A DNA stretch of 64,000 bases from Casuarina equisetifolia (taxonomy: Eukaryota; Streptophyta; Magnoliopsida; Fagales; Casuarinaceae). Below are positions 32,336 through 43,390 of this stretch, piece after piece; positions within the stretch are counted from its first letter, which is position 1, and every line of letters begins with the position of its first letter. The notes beneath the pieces are model-generated. The model was given only the letters and a program-made list of their open reading frames with translations, was not told where the DNA came from and made no database searches. The stretch lies in NCBI GenBank assembly GCA_028551475.1, contig CM052360.1, positions 27,102,682 through 27,166,681 of the forward strand, read 5' to 3'. The position numbers and the translations under genes are program-made.

Positions 32336-34195
32336 ATGACCAATTCAACCTCTGCCTTTCTTAACCAGAGTCATAAAGGCTATGCCATCTTAGCCAAAGA
32401 CTATTGTAGCTTAATCATTGTCTTCCCTATTTTCAGTATGTTAATTCTTAACTTCTCCCTCATACTCAAGTCAAAACTCCAAACAAAAAGCCACCAAAGA
32501 CGGCTCCCTCCAGGTCCAACTCCATGGCCTATTGTGGGAAACCTACCAGAACTATGGAGCAATAAGCCAGCATTCCGATGGATACTTGGTCTAATGGAAG
32601 AACTCGACACAGAAATTGCTTGCATCCGTCTAGGGGGTGTTCATGTCATCCCGGTGACTTCTCCAGAACTTGGGCAGCAGTTCTTGAAACAACATGATGA
32701 AGTGTTTGCATCAAGACCTATCACAATGGCAGGTGAATACCCTAGTCATGGATTTAAGTCAATTATTTTTGCGCCATGGGGAGATCAATGGAAAAAGATG
32801 AGAAAGGTGGTGGCTTTAGAGATACTTAGCTCAACAACACATCGAAGGCTACTTAATAAAAGGAACGAAGAAGCTGATAATCTTGTTCAATACATTTATA
32901 ATCAATGCAAGAATTTGTCTAATAGTACTCATTTGAATGGTACAGCCATAGATGTGAGACTTGCCACACGCCACTATTGTGGTAATCTCATTAGGAAGCT
33001 GATGTTTAATAAAAGATACTTTGGCAAAGGAAGCATAGATGGAGGGCCGGGAGCCGAGGAAGTAGAACACATAGAATCACTTTTCACTATACTTGTCCAT
33101 CAATTTTCCTTCGCAATATCAGATTACACCCCCGCCTTGAGACCATTAGACTTAGATGGTCATGAGAAAATTATGCGTGATGCTATGGGGATCTTTTCCA
33201 AATATATAAATCAAGTCATTAATGAGAGGTTAGAGCAATGGAAAGATGGAAGGAAGAAAGAAGCTGAGGACTGGCTTGACACTTTCATTTTGGCAAAGGA
33301 TTCGAATGGCAAACCAATTCTCTCAGAAGAAGAGATTAAAGCCCAAGTCATGGTGAGATTTTTATACTATAATTAACATGATTTTTGATTTCCTATTAGG
33401 AGAAATTATTTTCCTTTCCATTTATATTCAAGCCTTAAAAAACTTCATATTTGCATATCCTACGCGTATATAAGCAAGAGAAAAACTGTCGTTTATTAAG
33501 ATATCCTTGTGGCATTCCTAAAGCTTATCTTACAATACATATTGTTAATGGTGCAGGACTTGATGCTTGCAGCTGTTGATAACCCTTCCAATTGCGTTGA
33601 GTGGGCATTAGCAGAGATGCTCAACCAACCAGAGATCCTCCAAAGAGCCATAGAAGAAATCGATAGAGTGGTTGGGAGAGAGAGATGGGTTCAAGAATCT
33701 GATATACCACAACTCAACTATGTTAAGGCTTGTGCAAGGGAAGCTTTTCGACTCCACCCAGTTGCACCGTTTAACGTTCCCCATGTCGCGATGCAAGACT
33801 TGACTGTCGCCGGCTATTTCATCCCAAAAGGAAGTCATGTCATCTTAAGCCGATACGGGCTCGGCCGCAACCCTCGGGTTTGGGAGGACCCATTAAGGTT
33901 CAAACCCGAACGACATTTAAATAGTGATGGAACATCGCCTAATCAGAAGATTGAACTTACAGAACATGAACTGCGTTTTATTTCATTTAGCACAGGGAGG
34001 CGGGGGTGCATTGGCGTGACGCTTGGCAGTGTCATGACAGTGATGCTACTTGCAAGGCTTCTTCAGGGATTTTCATGGAGTTTACCACCAAATGAGGACC
34101 TTAACCTCTCTGAGTCCAAGAACCACCTCTTTATGGCCAAGCCCTTGGTTGCACATGCAAAGCCACGTTTGGCTACTGTACTCTACCATGCTTAA
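32336..34195 (+). CDS. CYP79-family cytochrome P450 (amino-acid N-monooxygenase)
   Basis: The only intact host gene in the window. Exon 1 is 32336-33352 (339 codons), the intron 33353-33556 (GT-AG, phase 0), and exon 2 is 33557-34195 (212 codons plus stop), giving 551 aa, normal for CYP79. CYP79 enzymes N-hydroxylate an amino acid twice and decarboxylate it to an aldoxime, feeding cyanogenic glycosides or volatile nitriles. They sit in the ER membrane and need a P450 reductase. Landmarks: hydrophobic anchor ~25-45; LPPGPTPWP hinge 57-65; WKKMR C-helix 152-156; NPSNCVEW 348-355 (CYP79-type I-helix lacking the usual Thr); ExxR as E401-R404; PERH 456-459; FSTGRRGC with heme ligand Cys490. The start is fixed by the TATA spacing and conservation with the 25.7 kb copy. 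AATAAA lies at 34299-34304. The substrate cannot be told from sequence, and family assignment is much surer than subfamily. Confidence 0.95.
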
Positions 34196-34980
34196 TAAGA
34201 AAGAGGGCTGCCAAAATGCACTAAGGGCTTATGCCAATGTGGAGCAGAAATAATATACTCTCTACTAGTAATAACTTTTCTCTCTTGGAAGTTGAGATAA
34301 TAAACTTTCTTGTACTACTAGCTTATGTCTGTTAGAGTTGTGTAACAAACTTTGTTTTGCAAATAAAATATATGTTGGTTTAACATAGCAGTCTTGAACT
34401 ATGTATTATACTGTAGTGACAACGTAGTGGAACTTGGATTTTGGAATACCGGTTGGGCGCTTGAGCAGGTATGGCATCAAAGTTCCTTCCATTAACTCTA
34501 AAGAAATTGTGTGATAGGAAACATCAAAGTAGGATAAGAATCTCCTGGTGTGCAAGGGCTAGCCCACTTGATTGAGAAGTTCAACCATTAAAAGTTGAGA
34601 GGCTCTCTCCTACCATAAATTGAAAGCAAGAGGAAGAACCAAGTGTCATACATCGACTGCTTCAAAGATATTATGGAGATTATGGTAAAAGTGAAGTGGC
34701 CTTTGCCTAACCGGGTACCTATGCCTCTTGGGTGACCATTAGTATTGAAAAATATATATATATTTCGCTTTACATAAATGTTGTTTTATTGTTTTCTATG
34801 AGTTGATGTTTATAAATAAAAAAAAAGTTACAAACAATATCATAATAACCAACAATTTCAATTAAGAGCAATTAAGCGTGTCTAACTCTTTGAAGAATAG
34901 TGTGTGTGAATGTAAAAGATAAATAGTGTAGCTAATTCTTTTTGCTTTCATCTTTATTACTCTTCTATTCTTCCCATTTG
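34196..34980 (+). terminator. 3' UTR/flank of the intact CYP79 gene, then spacer
   Basis: AATAAA at 34299-34304 is the likeliest polyadenylation signal, 104 bp past the stop. The conserved 3' flank continues to about 34760 (gaagtggcctttgcctaacc). The spacer block aacaatatcataataacc follows, as in the other units. Confidence 0.6.
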
Positions 34981-34990
34981 TTAAAAAAAA

Positions 34991-35391
34991 TATCTATTGG
35001 TTTAACATAGGAGTCCTGAATTATGTATGATACTACAGTGACAGACTTACTAGAACTTGGATTTTGGAATCCTGGTTAAGCGCGTGGGTAGGTATGGCAC
35101 CAAAGTTCCCTTGATTAACACTAGAGAAATTGTGCTATAGGAAACATCAAATTAGAATGAGAACTTCTTGTTATGTAAGGGCTAGCCATGTTGATTGAGA
35201 AGTTCAGCCAATAAAAGTTGAAAGGGTCTCTCCTGCCTTGTGAAAACATGTAGAGGGAAAAGTTTCGACTTCCTTTCGCAATTGATGCTAGCAAAGATCC
35301 AACCCCGATTGTTCGTGAATGTGAATTGACAGAGGAACTCTCTCACTGATCATTAGAATGAAGCAATTTAATGAATGGACTAGCTAGATAG
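34991..35391 (+). repeat. Second copy of the CYP79 3' flank without a gene
   Basis: Repeats 34372-34640 in the same order (ttggtttaacatag, acttggattttggaat, ctagagaaattgtg, tataggaaacatcaaa, agggctagcc). It then continues into the flank sequence otherwise seen at 13010-13140 (ggaactctctcactgatcat). No CYP79 exon precedes it, so an array member has probably been lost here. It resumes at 43772 beyond element C. Confidence 0.8.
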
Positions 35392-35771
35392 TGATGTGGG
35401 CATGTTTCATAAAATCCAGAACCACACTAGTTGGTAGTTCATTAAGGAGGTTACCGTCGAAACTCACAAGGAAACATGATTCTTTCTCCTGTAGTGAACA
35501 AGTAAACTCAACGTTGGACATGTTTTCAGTCGAGGGAAAACAGGCCTCCATAGAAACCATTTTAGTTTATTACAAAAGCTTGCTGATCTATTACACGACT
35601 GGCCCTTATAAGGACAACCATACACTTAGCTACTACAAAAGCCATACCTAGCAAGTCTACTGCCATATGGTATCCTTCCTCCATGCTCACTTTCTTCCCA
35701 CATTTAGTTATTGACACACTCCATCCTTCCTGTCACTTACTCATTTATGACCTTGGAAATATCCCACATCA
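35392..35771 (-). repeat. Element C 3' LTR
   Basis: Aligns over its full 380 bp with 43391-43771, at roughly 90% identity by eye. The perfect 9-bp inverted ends tgatgtggg and cccacatca are intact. The ORF at 35391-35651 lies inside the LTR and is not a gene. Confidence 0.93.
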
Positions 35772-36051
35772 TTCCTCCCCCTTTTATTATAACCTTGTCC
35801 TCAAGGTTATGTTGGTATCCAACTAGTGTTATGAATAGTGATCTCTCCCATGTTGCCTTAGTTACCATAGATCTTAATTCTCCCAATACGTGTTGCCTTC
35901 CTAGCTCATTTTCGCTCTCCTCCCCGAGATCTTGTAGGATCTTCTAACTCCTTGATTTTTGGATAAGCTACCTCTTCAACTGTAAAGCTTCAATGTTGCT
36001 GTTATTCAATCCCGCTGGTTCCCATTCCAGCTTGTTCTCTTTCAAGTGAGG

Positions 36052-36474
36052 TTAAACTAGTTCCCTTACATGCACTTTTTCCTTCATCTTCATCATCGGA
36101 AGCTCCACTACCACCAATTCTAAGTTGAATCTTGGCGTAGTGTCTTGAATAAGAGCCCAAGGCTTATGAGTCGTTGACACGTCCAACTCTTTCTTCCCTA
36201 ATGTGGCCAAAGGTGGGAAAGTCATGAATTTGACGTATTGACAGTTGGCACCAAGACTTTCACTGGGACCATCTCCTATTCCATCTCTCTCTTGCTTCAA
36301 AAGACCTTGAGGCTTTGTCAATGAGACCTCCTTGCTCTCCAACATTAGTTGGACAGCTTTTGATGAACTTGTAAGGAAAGCATGAAGCAAATCTACCATC
36401 TCAAATCCAATCTCCCTCCCTATCTGCGCCACCTTCTTTTTAAGAATTCCCTTCCATTTAGCGGGTTCCTTCAA
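36052..36474 (-). CDS. Uncharacterised ORF inside element C
   Basis: A 140-codon open frame from MKEPAKWKGILKKKVAQIG to KMKEKVHVRELV. I recognise no domain. It lies downstream of the HMA segment and upstream of the gypsy-like tail. It may be part of the captured sequence or residual gypsy pol in a broken frame. Frames continue in both directions with stops, so a functional protein is doubtful. Confidence 0.35.
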   Translation of the reverse strand: MKEPAKWKGILKKKVAQIGREIGFEMVDLLHAFLTSSSKAVQLMLESKEVSLTKPQGLLKQERDGIGDGPSESLGANCQYVKFMTFPPLATLGKKELDVSTTHKPWALIQDTTPRFNLELVVVELPMMKMKEKVHVRELV

Positions 36475-36950
36475 ACTCAGTATTAGTCACATGCAAGCCA
36501 AACCCAAATCATTCCATATGTCACTCTTCTCCCATTTCGTGTCGCCTAAAAAGAACTTTGATGTTGGTTCTTGTGTGAAACCTAGCAGATTAATGCATTT
36601 GATAAAAGACATGGGCATCTGAGCCCTCCAAGCGCCCAACTCTTTTCCAATGATGAACTTCCAAGACCTAAGGCCATTCCTTTTTCCACATAATGACCTT
36701 TAGATTTATTAACAAACTCTTGCTATTGTTGACTTCTACATTTTTAATTTCCTTGAAGGCTTTGGAGAAAGATACAAGCACGATCTCTTTGACGATTAGC
36801 TTCTAACCATCGATAGCTTTCTTGTAATGTTACCCAAGGCCATTGAGAACCCATATAGGAAAATAAAACTCTTCTTGAGACCTCATCTCCTCCATGAACC
36901 CCTTGGACTCTCCAATGATAATAGAGAGAACATGATCTTCGGGTTTAGGA

Positions 36951-37682
36951 TCACTTGCCAACACTTTCCATGAGTCTTGGCGAGACCTCTTCATCCTTTT
37001 TCTTTCCTTCCTCGACCACTTTGGTTTGTTTGTCACCACCATCATCATTCTTGCCATTCTTCTCTTCCTTCTTGCCTTTTTTGCCCTTTTCTTTGTCCTT
37101 CTTCTCTGGTTCTTGCTTCACTATGCCAATGTGCTTCTCAGTGGGCTTATACACGTATTCAGCCAGCGTTGTTAGGTCAAACACGCCCATCACTGTCACC
37201 TATGAACTTTTCAGATCTAGCTCAATTAACTCCATTCCTTTCATTTTTTGTATACGTCTCTTGATTTCTTTTACACATGCTTCACAATGCATATGAACCT
37301 TCAACACGATCTCTGGAGGTGCAAGTGGCTGAGATTTGTCTTTGCCTTCTTTAAATTCATCTTCTCTCTTCTCTTTCTTCTCCTCCATTTGTTTCTCTTC
37401 TGCCGGCTTCTCTTCAATCAACTTCATCATCGCTACGGTTTCTTTCTTGTTGAAACTCCTTTTGCCTTCTGTTGAAAGGCTAGACAAATGATCAGTCATT
37501 TCTTCCCACTGTGCTGACTTTTCCTTCATGGAAGTAAAAGTATTAGCCAGTATTTCAATTGAAACTTCAACACCATTGACCTCCATTTGCTCTTTCAATT
37601 GCAACTCTTCTTGACATAACTTACGCAATTTAACCAACATTTCTTTGCAAGACTCATGCAGAGCCTCCATATTTTCTGCCAA
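36951..37682 (-). pseudogene. HIPP-like heavy-metal-associated (HMA) domain sequence in element C, one stop
   Basis: The frame from 37682 starts with a charged, helix-forming stretch (CKEMLVKLRKLCQEELQLKE onward, about 110 residues). An HMA domain follows: PPEIVLKVHMHCEACVKEIK and RRIQKMKGMELIELDLKSS, with the CxxC metal-binding pair (HCEAC). At 37200-37202 a TAG interrupts the domain. The same frame continues with VTVMGVFDLTTLAEYVYK and IGIVKQEPEKKDKEKGKK, then a Lys/Glu/Asp-rich tail. This is the usual second half of an HMA domain and linker in isoprenylated heavy-metal plant proteins (HIPPs). The position normally holds Gln, so CAG to TAG is the simple explanation. No CaaX end was found. 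HIPPs bind metals in the cytosol or at membranes. Here the sequence is transposon cargo. Confidence 0.82.
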
Positions 37683-37734
37683 CTCTCTACACAGTTCAAC
37701 AACCCAATCAGGTGTAGGAACCTGTCTTTGATAT

Positions 37735-37936
37735 TGTAAGAAAGTAAAAACCTCAATGGAGCAGAATGAATTTCTCTATTGCTATCTTTTACTTTACAAT
37801 GTTTGTTATACATTTATAAAGACATAGCCTAGCCTAGGAAAGGTAAACTAAATATTTACAATAATTACAATGATATTGTGCCTAATCATAGGTACTAATA
37901 TGGTAATGTATTAGGTGAGGCAGCTGTCTATTAACA
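37735..37936 (-). repeat. Element B 3' LTR
   Basis: On the - strand begins TGTTAATAGACAGC and ends CTTTCTTACA. Pairs with 43180-43381 at about 94% identity (13 differences counted by eye over 202 bp). Confidence 0.94.
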
Positions 37937-37943
37937 CTCCCCT

Positions 37944-38534
37944 TCAAGCTGGAGATTTAAATAAATCAAATACTCCGAGCTTGGAGAGAAGATGCCAATG
38001 TTGTTTGCTGTTGAGTGCCTTAGTGAGTAGGTCAGCAAGTTGTTCCTTGGTTGGTACATGTTGTGTCGTAATGATTCCTTGTTGAAGCTTTTCTATGACA
38101 TAATGACATTCAACTTCAAAATGCTTTGTGCGCTTATGAAATATAGGGTTTGCTGCAATCTTCTTCACGGCTTCATTGTCACAATGGAGTAATGCTGGAC
38201 GCTTTATGTAAAAACCAAAATCTTTAAGTAACCTAATGATCCAGACTATTTCACAAGTGGTAAGTTGCATAGCTCTGTATTCTGCTTCAACTGATGATAA
38301 AGACACAGTGGGTTATTTTTTGGAGTGCCATAAAATCAAAAAGTTTCCCAACATTATACAAAAGCATGTGGTGGATCTTCTTGTCATGGGACATGTGCTG
38401 TAATCAGAGTCATAATATGCTCGCAACTCAAATGGCAAAGATGATGGGAACATGAGACCAAGGCCTGGGCAGCTTTTAAGATATCTGATCACTTTTAGAG
38501 TAGCTTCTATGTGAGATTGTTTTGGATCATGCAT
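37944..38534 (-). pseudogene. Element B pol: RNase H
   Basis: Two open pieces split by a stop near 38308. The first (38534-38313) has ATLKVIRYLKSCPGLGLMF and ELRAYYDSDYSTCPMTRRST. The second (38306-37944) has SSVEAEYRAMQLTTCEIVWI, LLHCDNEAVKKIAANPIFH, KHFEVECHYV and EQLADLLTKAL. These are normal copia RNase H landmarks ending just before the polypurine tract. Confidence 0.93.
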
Positions 38535-38597
38535 GAACTGGCTAAAAAGTTGGACCGAAAATGTGATGTCAGGCCTAGTGAGTGTGAGATAAATCAG

Positions 38598-39346
38598 TCA
38601 TCTAACTAGTTGCTGACAGACTGAAGGATTGTCAAGAGGAGGATCATTCATTTGTTCTTTTAATCCAGCATCATACTCCAGGCTTATGAATTTTTTGTTT
38701 TGCTCCATGGGAATCATTGATGGCTTCGAACCAACTAAGCTTGCTTCAGAAATAAGTTCCAATGTATACTTTTGCTGACTTAACGAAATACCATCTGGAG
38801 ATTGAGCGATTTTAAGCCCTAAGAAAAATTTTGAGGGACCAAGATCCTTCATGAAGAATGCACCATGCAAATATTTTTTGAGGTCTGAAATGGCTGCTTG
38901 ACTGTTTCCTGTAATTAAGATATTGTCAACATAAATGAGTAAAGCCATAAAAGAGCTACCTTTCCTCTTGGTGAACAATGAGTAATCATGGTAAGACTGG
39001 CTGAAGTCGTGTGCAATCAAGGTACCAGTAAACTTGGCATTCCATTGTTAAGAAGCTTGCTTCAACCTATAAAGGGATTTCCGTAATCGACAAACAAGAT
39101 GCTCTCCTTGATTGTGAAATCCAGGGGGAAGCTCCATATAGACCTCATCTGAAAGACCACCATGAAGAAAGGCATTCTGATCATCCATCTGATAAAGGGG
39201 CCAATGATGGACCGCAACAATGGTAATGATGAGCCAAACAGTGACATGCTTGGCTGTGGGAGAGAAAGTATCCTAGTAGTCAATGCCCTCACGTTGATTA
39301 TAACCTTTGGCAACCAAACGGGCTTTGTAATGTTCAATGGAGCCAT
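38598..39346 (-). pseudogene. Element B pol: reverse transcriptase, two frames
   Basis: The C-terminal half (39020-38598) shows DYSLFTKRKGSSFMALLIY directly followed by VDNILITGN, then DLGPSKFFLGLKIAQSPDGI. The catalytic YVDD box therefore reads YVDN, losing the second Asp. The N-terminal half reads in other frames up to about 39460 (for example [11 protein letters not shown] in the frame spanning 39290-39320, and a [17 protein letters not shown] segment near 39125-39150). The element is dead. Confidence 0.88.
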
Positions 39347-39481
39347 CAGGACGATACTTCACCTTATAAACCCATTTACATCCAATAGGACGATGACCAG
39401 GGGCAAAGGAACAATATCCCAAGTGTGATTAGCCTGAAAGGCAGTAAGTTCAGCATCCATGGCTGTAATCCAATTGGGGTC

Positions 39482-40099
39482 TTAGGTGGCTTTATGGTAC
39501 GTTGTAGGTTCGGTGATGGCAAAAATAGAGGCGATAAAGTGTTGGTAAGGGGGGTTGCAGTGGTGGAAAGAGACATAGTTAGATATCGGATAAAGGGAGG
39601 TTTGGGAAGAGGGAGGTAGGGTAGGACATATGTAGTCAAAGGTCCAGATAGGAGGGCGAATGGGATGGCCAAATCGACATAGTGAAGGATCAAGAGGCTT
39701 AGTAGAAGGAGCAGTAGTAGTGTCAGTAGGTTGGGGAGGTGGGTTGGGGGATGGTGGTGATGCAAGATCAGGGATGTCCAACGAAAGGTTGGAGGGGAGA
39801 GGCGGGGCAATGGGAATCGTACCTGAAGGAGCTAGTTCAAGAAGATCCATAGGCAATGATGAGGAAGTGTACGTGTCAGGATCCGGCACAACTGGAGGTG
39901 ACGAAAGGGCCAGGCTGTCCAAAGAAGAAGAAGAAGAAGAGGAAGAAAAAGGAAAAACAGTTTCTTGAAAAACAACATCACGACTAACAAAAAATTTATG
40001 GGATTGAGGGTCATAGACACGATAACCTTTTTGAGAAGGAGGATAACCCATAAAAATGCATGGAAGGGCGCAAAGACTAAACTTATCTCGAGGGCCCAA
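39482..40099 (-). pseudogene. Element B pol: post-integrase block and linker
   Basis: Begins MGPRDKFSLCALPCIFMGYP, then KGYRVYDPQSHKFFVSRDVV and FQETVFPF. This is the conserved copia segment after the integrase core, followed by a Ser/Pro-rich linker. Overlapping ORFs on both strands are shadows. Confidence 0.87.
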
Positions 40100-40327
40100 G
40101 GTGGTGGCGTAACAACGATAACCAAAAACAAGAAGATGGTCAAGGATAAGAGGTTTACCAAATAATTTTTCAAAAGGACTGAGACCATGAAGAGAGAAAG
40201 AGGGAATTCGGTTGACAAGGTAGGTGGCAGTGAGAAGGCATTCCCCCTAGAATGGTAGGGGGATGTGGGCTTGAAACATTAAAGCACGGGCCACGTCTAA
40301 TAAGTGCCAATGTTTGCGTTCAACGAC

Positions 40328-40789
40328 TCAATTTTGTTGAGGAGTATGAACGCATGAGGTCTTATGGGAAATGCCCTTCATGGAAAGGAAGGAACGACAC
40401 TTAGAAGAAAAAAATTTAGAGCCATTGTCAGAACGAATGTGACGGACAGTGGCATTGAATTGGGTATGAACCAGGGAGATGAAATATTGAATTTTGGAAA
40501 ATACTTGGCTTTTAAAGTGAAGGAGGAAAGTCCAAGTGGCACAAGAAAAGTCATCCACAATGGTAAGAAAATAGCGTGCACCGTCATGGGTGGGAGTTCG
40601 ATGAGGACCCCAAACGTTCATGTGGACAAGCTCAAAAATGGAGTGAGTCAGAGTGTGACAAATGGGAAAAGGTTGGCGGATTTGTTTAGCTAAGGGGCAA
40701 ATAGGGCAAGAAAAAGAAGAAGGACAAGAAACAGAAACACCAAAAGAAGAAAATTGTTTTAAGGAAGAATGACCAAGACGTTGATGCAA
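40328..40789 (-). pseudogene. Element B pol: GAG-pre-integrase and integrase core
   Basis: Reads MHQRLGHSSLKQF, CPICPLAKQIRQPFP, ELVHMNVWGPHRTPTHDGAR, YFLTIVDDFSCATWTFLL and HIRSDNGSKFF. This gives the HH-CC zinc module and the first two acidic residues of the integrase core. The + strand ORF opposite (40364-40693) is a shadow. Confidence 0.93.
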
Positions 40790-40959
40790 AAGATCATAAC
40801 TAATATTATTAATAAAAACTTGAGTATAAAGAGATTGTTGTTCAGAAGTACAAATAGTGGACTTTAGGGAATTTAAATATTCAGAGAAAACAGAACTAAA
40901 ATTTTTTGAAAAAGTAAAACATAAAAAGTAGAGTCCTCGATCAGCCTTGCCAAGCCCGA

Positions 40960-42428
40960 TCAGATCCCCAATCGTACGGTCCTAAAATACACAAAAAGCA
41001 TAAAAAAAATGGCTACACAATTGTTATCACGAGTTAATTTTTGAATAGATAACAAATTGTGTTTAAAATAGGGGGCATATAAAATATTGGTGAGATGCAA
41101 TCGTGGATAAGATTGACAGCGACCAATGTGGGTGACAGGACTAAGTGAGTAATCAGGCAATGTAATATTAAGGGGTGCAACACATGGGGAAAATGAATCA
41201 AGAAGAGATAAATTACAAGTGATATGGTCACTAGCCCCTGAATCGATTATCCATAAGGATGAAATGGGAGAAAGGGAAGAAACCGTACCTGAGAATGGGT
41301 CCAAGGAACCCATTTGGTTGATGAAATTCAAAAGCTTATGCTGTTGATCGGTAGTGAGAGTAAGCCTAGTGGATCCGCCATATATGCTACTTGGGCTAGG
41401 TGGATGATGGCCCAAGATACCCGGACTAGGTGTGGGTGGATAGCCTGCAGAGCCTGAAAAGAAAATCCCCCAGTGAAGTCCATAGCTGGGGGATGAGTGG
41501 GGCCATAGCCAAGTGAAGGTAGAGAATCAAATGCGGCAACATTATGGGCTAAAGGCCTTTGGCCAGTGGGCTTGCGCCTATTATTACCATGTGGCTTGGG
41601 CTTGCTGCTAGAAGGGTAGTCCACTAATTGGTAGTAGGACTCATGCAGGTGTCCAGGCCGTTTGCAATAACTGTAAATGAGCCTAGATGTGGGAGGGGCC
41701 TGTTGAGCATGAGGCGGGTTAGGCCTGTTGGGCCCACCTGAGGATAAGGGCCTAGAGTGCAAATCATGGGTCCAGCCCGTTGGGGCCAGAGATGCACCTG
41801 ACCCAACTGGGGCATGACTAGAACGGTGCATCTGAAAGGCACTAGCATCACTGCTGAGAGAGGAACGGCCGTTGGCAGCAACGCACTGGAGTAAGTCTTG
41901 CTTTGCCAGCAAATAAAGCTTCTCCACACTTGGTAGCTCGTCACGTGACATGACGTTGGAGTGAAGGGTAAAGAATTCATCCAGCAAGGCCAAAAGAAGT
42001 TGCAGGGATCGATCTTCTGCCTCACGATGCCGAAATTGCTTACTAGTGTCACTAGTGCCGCCACAACAACAGTGAAGAGGAGGTTGTTGGGTGTCTAAAG
42101 CACCCCAAAGCTCCTTCAAACGGAGGTAGAAGGATGTGAGCTCAGCGCTAGAGGCATCGGGAGACAAGCGGAGAGTGCCAATGGCCTATTTGAGGGAAAA
42201 TTTTTGGGTTCTACTAATCCGATCGAAGCTATCTTGAAGCAATTGCCAAACATCGGCGACACTGGGAGCAGTGGAGACCATAGTCTCGAATGAGAAATCA
42301 ACAAAATGGGTTAACCAAGTCTTCACAACTGCATGACATTGGTCCCAACGGGCAGCAGCGTCACCATCACCAGTGGCGCGTGGGAGCTTGCTAGTTAAAA
42401 AGCCTATCTTATTCTGAGCAAGGAACAT
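40960..42428 (-). pseudogene. Element B gag and protease
   Basis: Three open pieces in order. The gag core (42428-42186) has MFLAQNKIGFL and AAARWDQCHAVVKTWLTHFV. The gag middle with a degraded zinc knuckle (42167-41328) has SFYLRLKELWGAL and YSYCKRPGHLHESYYQL, where two of the expected Cys are Tyr. The protease (41415-40960) has SLWIIDSGASDHITCN with the catalytic DSGA. Frameshifts or stops separate the pieces. Confidence 0.9.
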
Positions 42429-42559
42429 TGTTGTGATTTACTCGCTCCAAACATGCCAATTGGCCTCGCTAAAGAGCTTCTGGGACACAATGCATGCTGG
42501 TTGAAGATCAGCAATAGTGAGATGGTATAGGTCGTGGAGAGGAGAGATAGTGGAGCTAT

Positions 42560-43175
42560 TGGTAGTGGCCATGAGGGAGGTGAACAACTAGGGTGGTGGC
42601 TAGGGTTTTGAAATTAGGTAATTAAGGTTGAGGGTAAATTTGGTAAGTGAGGAAAGGTGAGTGCGGCTAGGGTTAATAGGAAAGGAAGAAGAGAAAAAAA
42701 AAAAACAGCTAGGGTGTAATGGAAAAGAAGGGAGAAAACGGCTATGGTTTATAAGAAAAGATAAAAAAAAATTGAGAAAGAGAAGGTATTTCAGAAAGGT
42801 TGGATGAAGTCAACCGAAAAAGGGAGAAAGAGAAAAAGCAAAGTGGAAAGATGGAAAGGAGAAGTCAGGAAAAGAGAAAAAGTGTGAAAGGTGAAAAAAG
42901 TAGTGGGAAACAGGAATGAGAGAGAGAATAAAGTGAAAAGGAGAAAAGGGTATTTGGAGAAGAAGAAAGACAAGACAAAACAGAGGGAGGATTGTGTTGG
43001 AAAATAGAATAGAAACAAGACAAAAGAAAAGGAAAAAGTGGAATGGGAGAAGAGAACGGACCAAAACGAAGATGGAGGTGGATGAAGAAAAAAACAACCA
43101 GCAAGAGGCTTACGACTCGATGGAAAAATTGTGGAAAAAAATTGTGGTGGAAGTTAGGATCGTATGGCGATTGAT
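42560..43175 (-). other. Element B 5' leader, purine/pyrimidine-skewed
   Basis: Almost all purine on the + strand (gaaaag-rich) between the primer site and gag. ORFs here on the - strand (42791-43104) are Phe/Ser/Leu-rich artefacts of the skew. The gag start is unclear but is probably near 42570 (a + strand ggccat, then MATTNSSTISP-like). Confidence 0.6.
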
Positions 43176-43179
43176 ACCA

Positions 43180-43381
43180 CGTAAGAAAGTAAAAACCTCA
43201 AGGGACCAGAATGAATTTCTCTATTGCTATCTTTAACTTTACAATGTTTGCTATACATTTATAGAGACATAGCCTAGCCTAGGAAAGGTAAACTAAATAT
43301 TTACAATAATGACAATGATATTGTGCCTAATCATAGGCACTAATATGATAATTTATTAGGTGAGACAGTTGTCTCTTAACA
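43180..43381 (-). repeat. Element B 5' LTR
   Basis: Partner of 37735-37936. The primer site TGGTATCAATCG lies immediately inside on the - strand (43168-43179). Confidence 0.94.
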
Positions 43382-43390
43382 GATACCAAT

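Larger units (their letters stand above)
37730..43386 (-). mobile_element. Ty1/copia LTR retrotransposon B, nested in element C
   Basis: LTRs 37735-37936 and 43180-43381 (both 202 bp) differ at about 13 positions. Flanks gatat (37730-37734) and gatac (43382-43386) are a 5-bp target duplication with one change. A polypurine tract (AAGGGGAG) and a TGGTATCA primer site are present on the - strand. The interior keeps gag, protease, integrase, RT and RNase H in copia order, broken by frameshifts. The total of about 5.65 kb includes a long untranslated or Arg/Lys-codon-rich leader near 42560-43170. Confidence 0.95.

Noticed and set aside
35392..35771. First read as a host gene exon with a 43.4 kb paralogue
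   Set aside because: TG...CA inverted ends, target duplication, primer site and polypurine tract show that both are LTRs of element C.
36951..37682. Intact host HIPP gene
   Set aside because: An in-frame TAG lies inside the HMA domain, no CaaX end was found, and the sequence sits between LTRs.
39660..39968. + strand Gly/Glu-rich ORF
   Set aside because: Antisense of the Ser/Pro-rich linker in copia B.
42791..43104. Overlapping Phe/Ser/Leu-rich ORFs
   Set aside because: Purine-strand skew in the copia B leader keeps several frames open. There is no domain.
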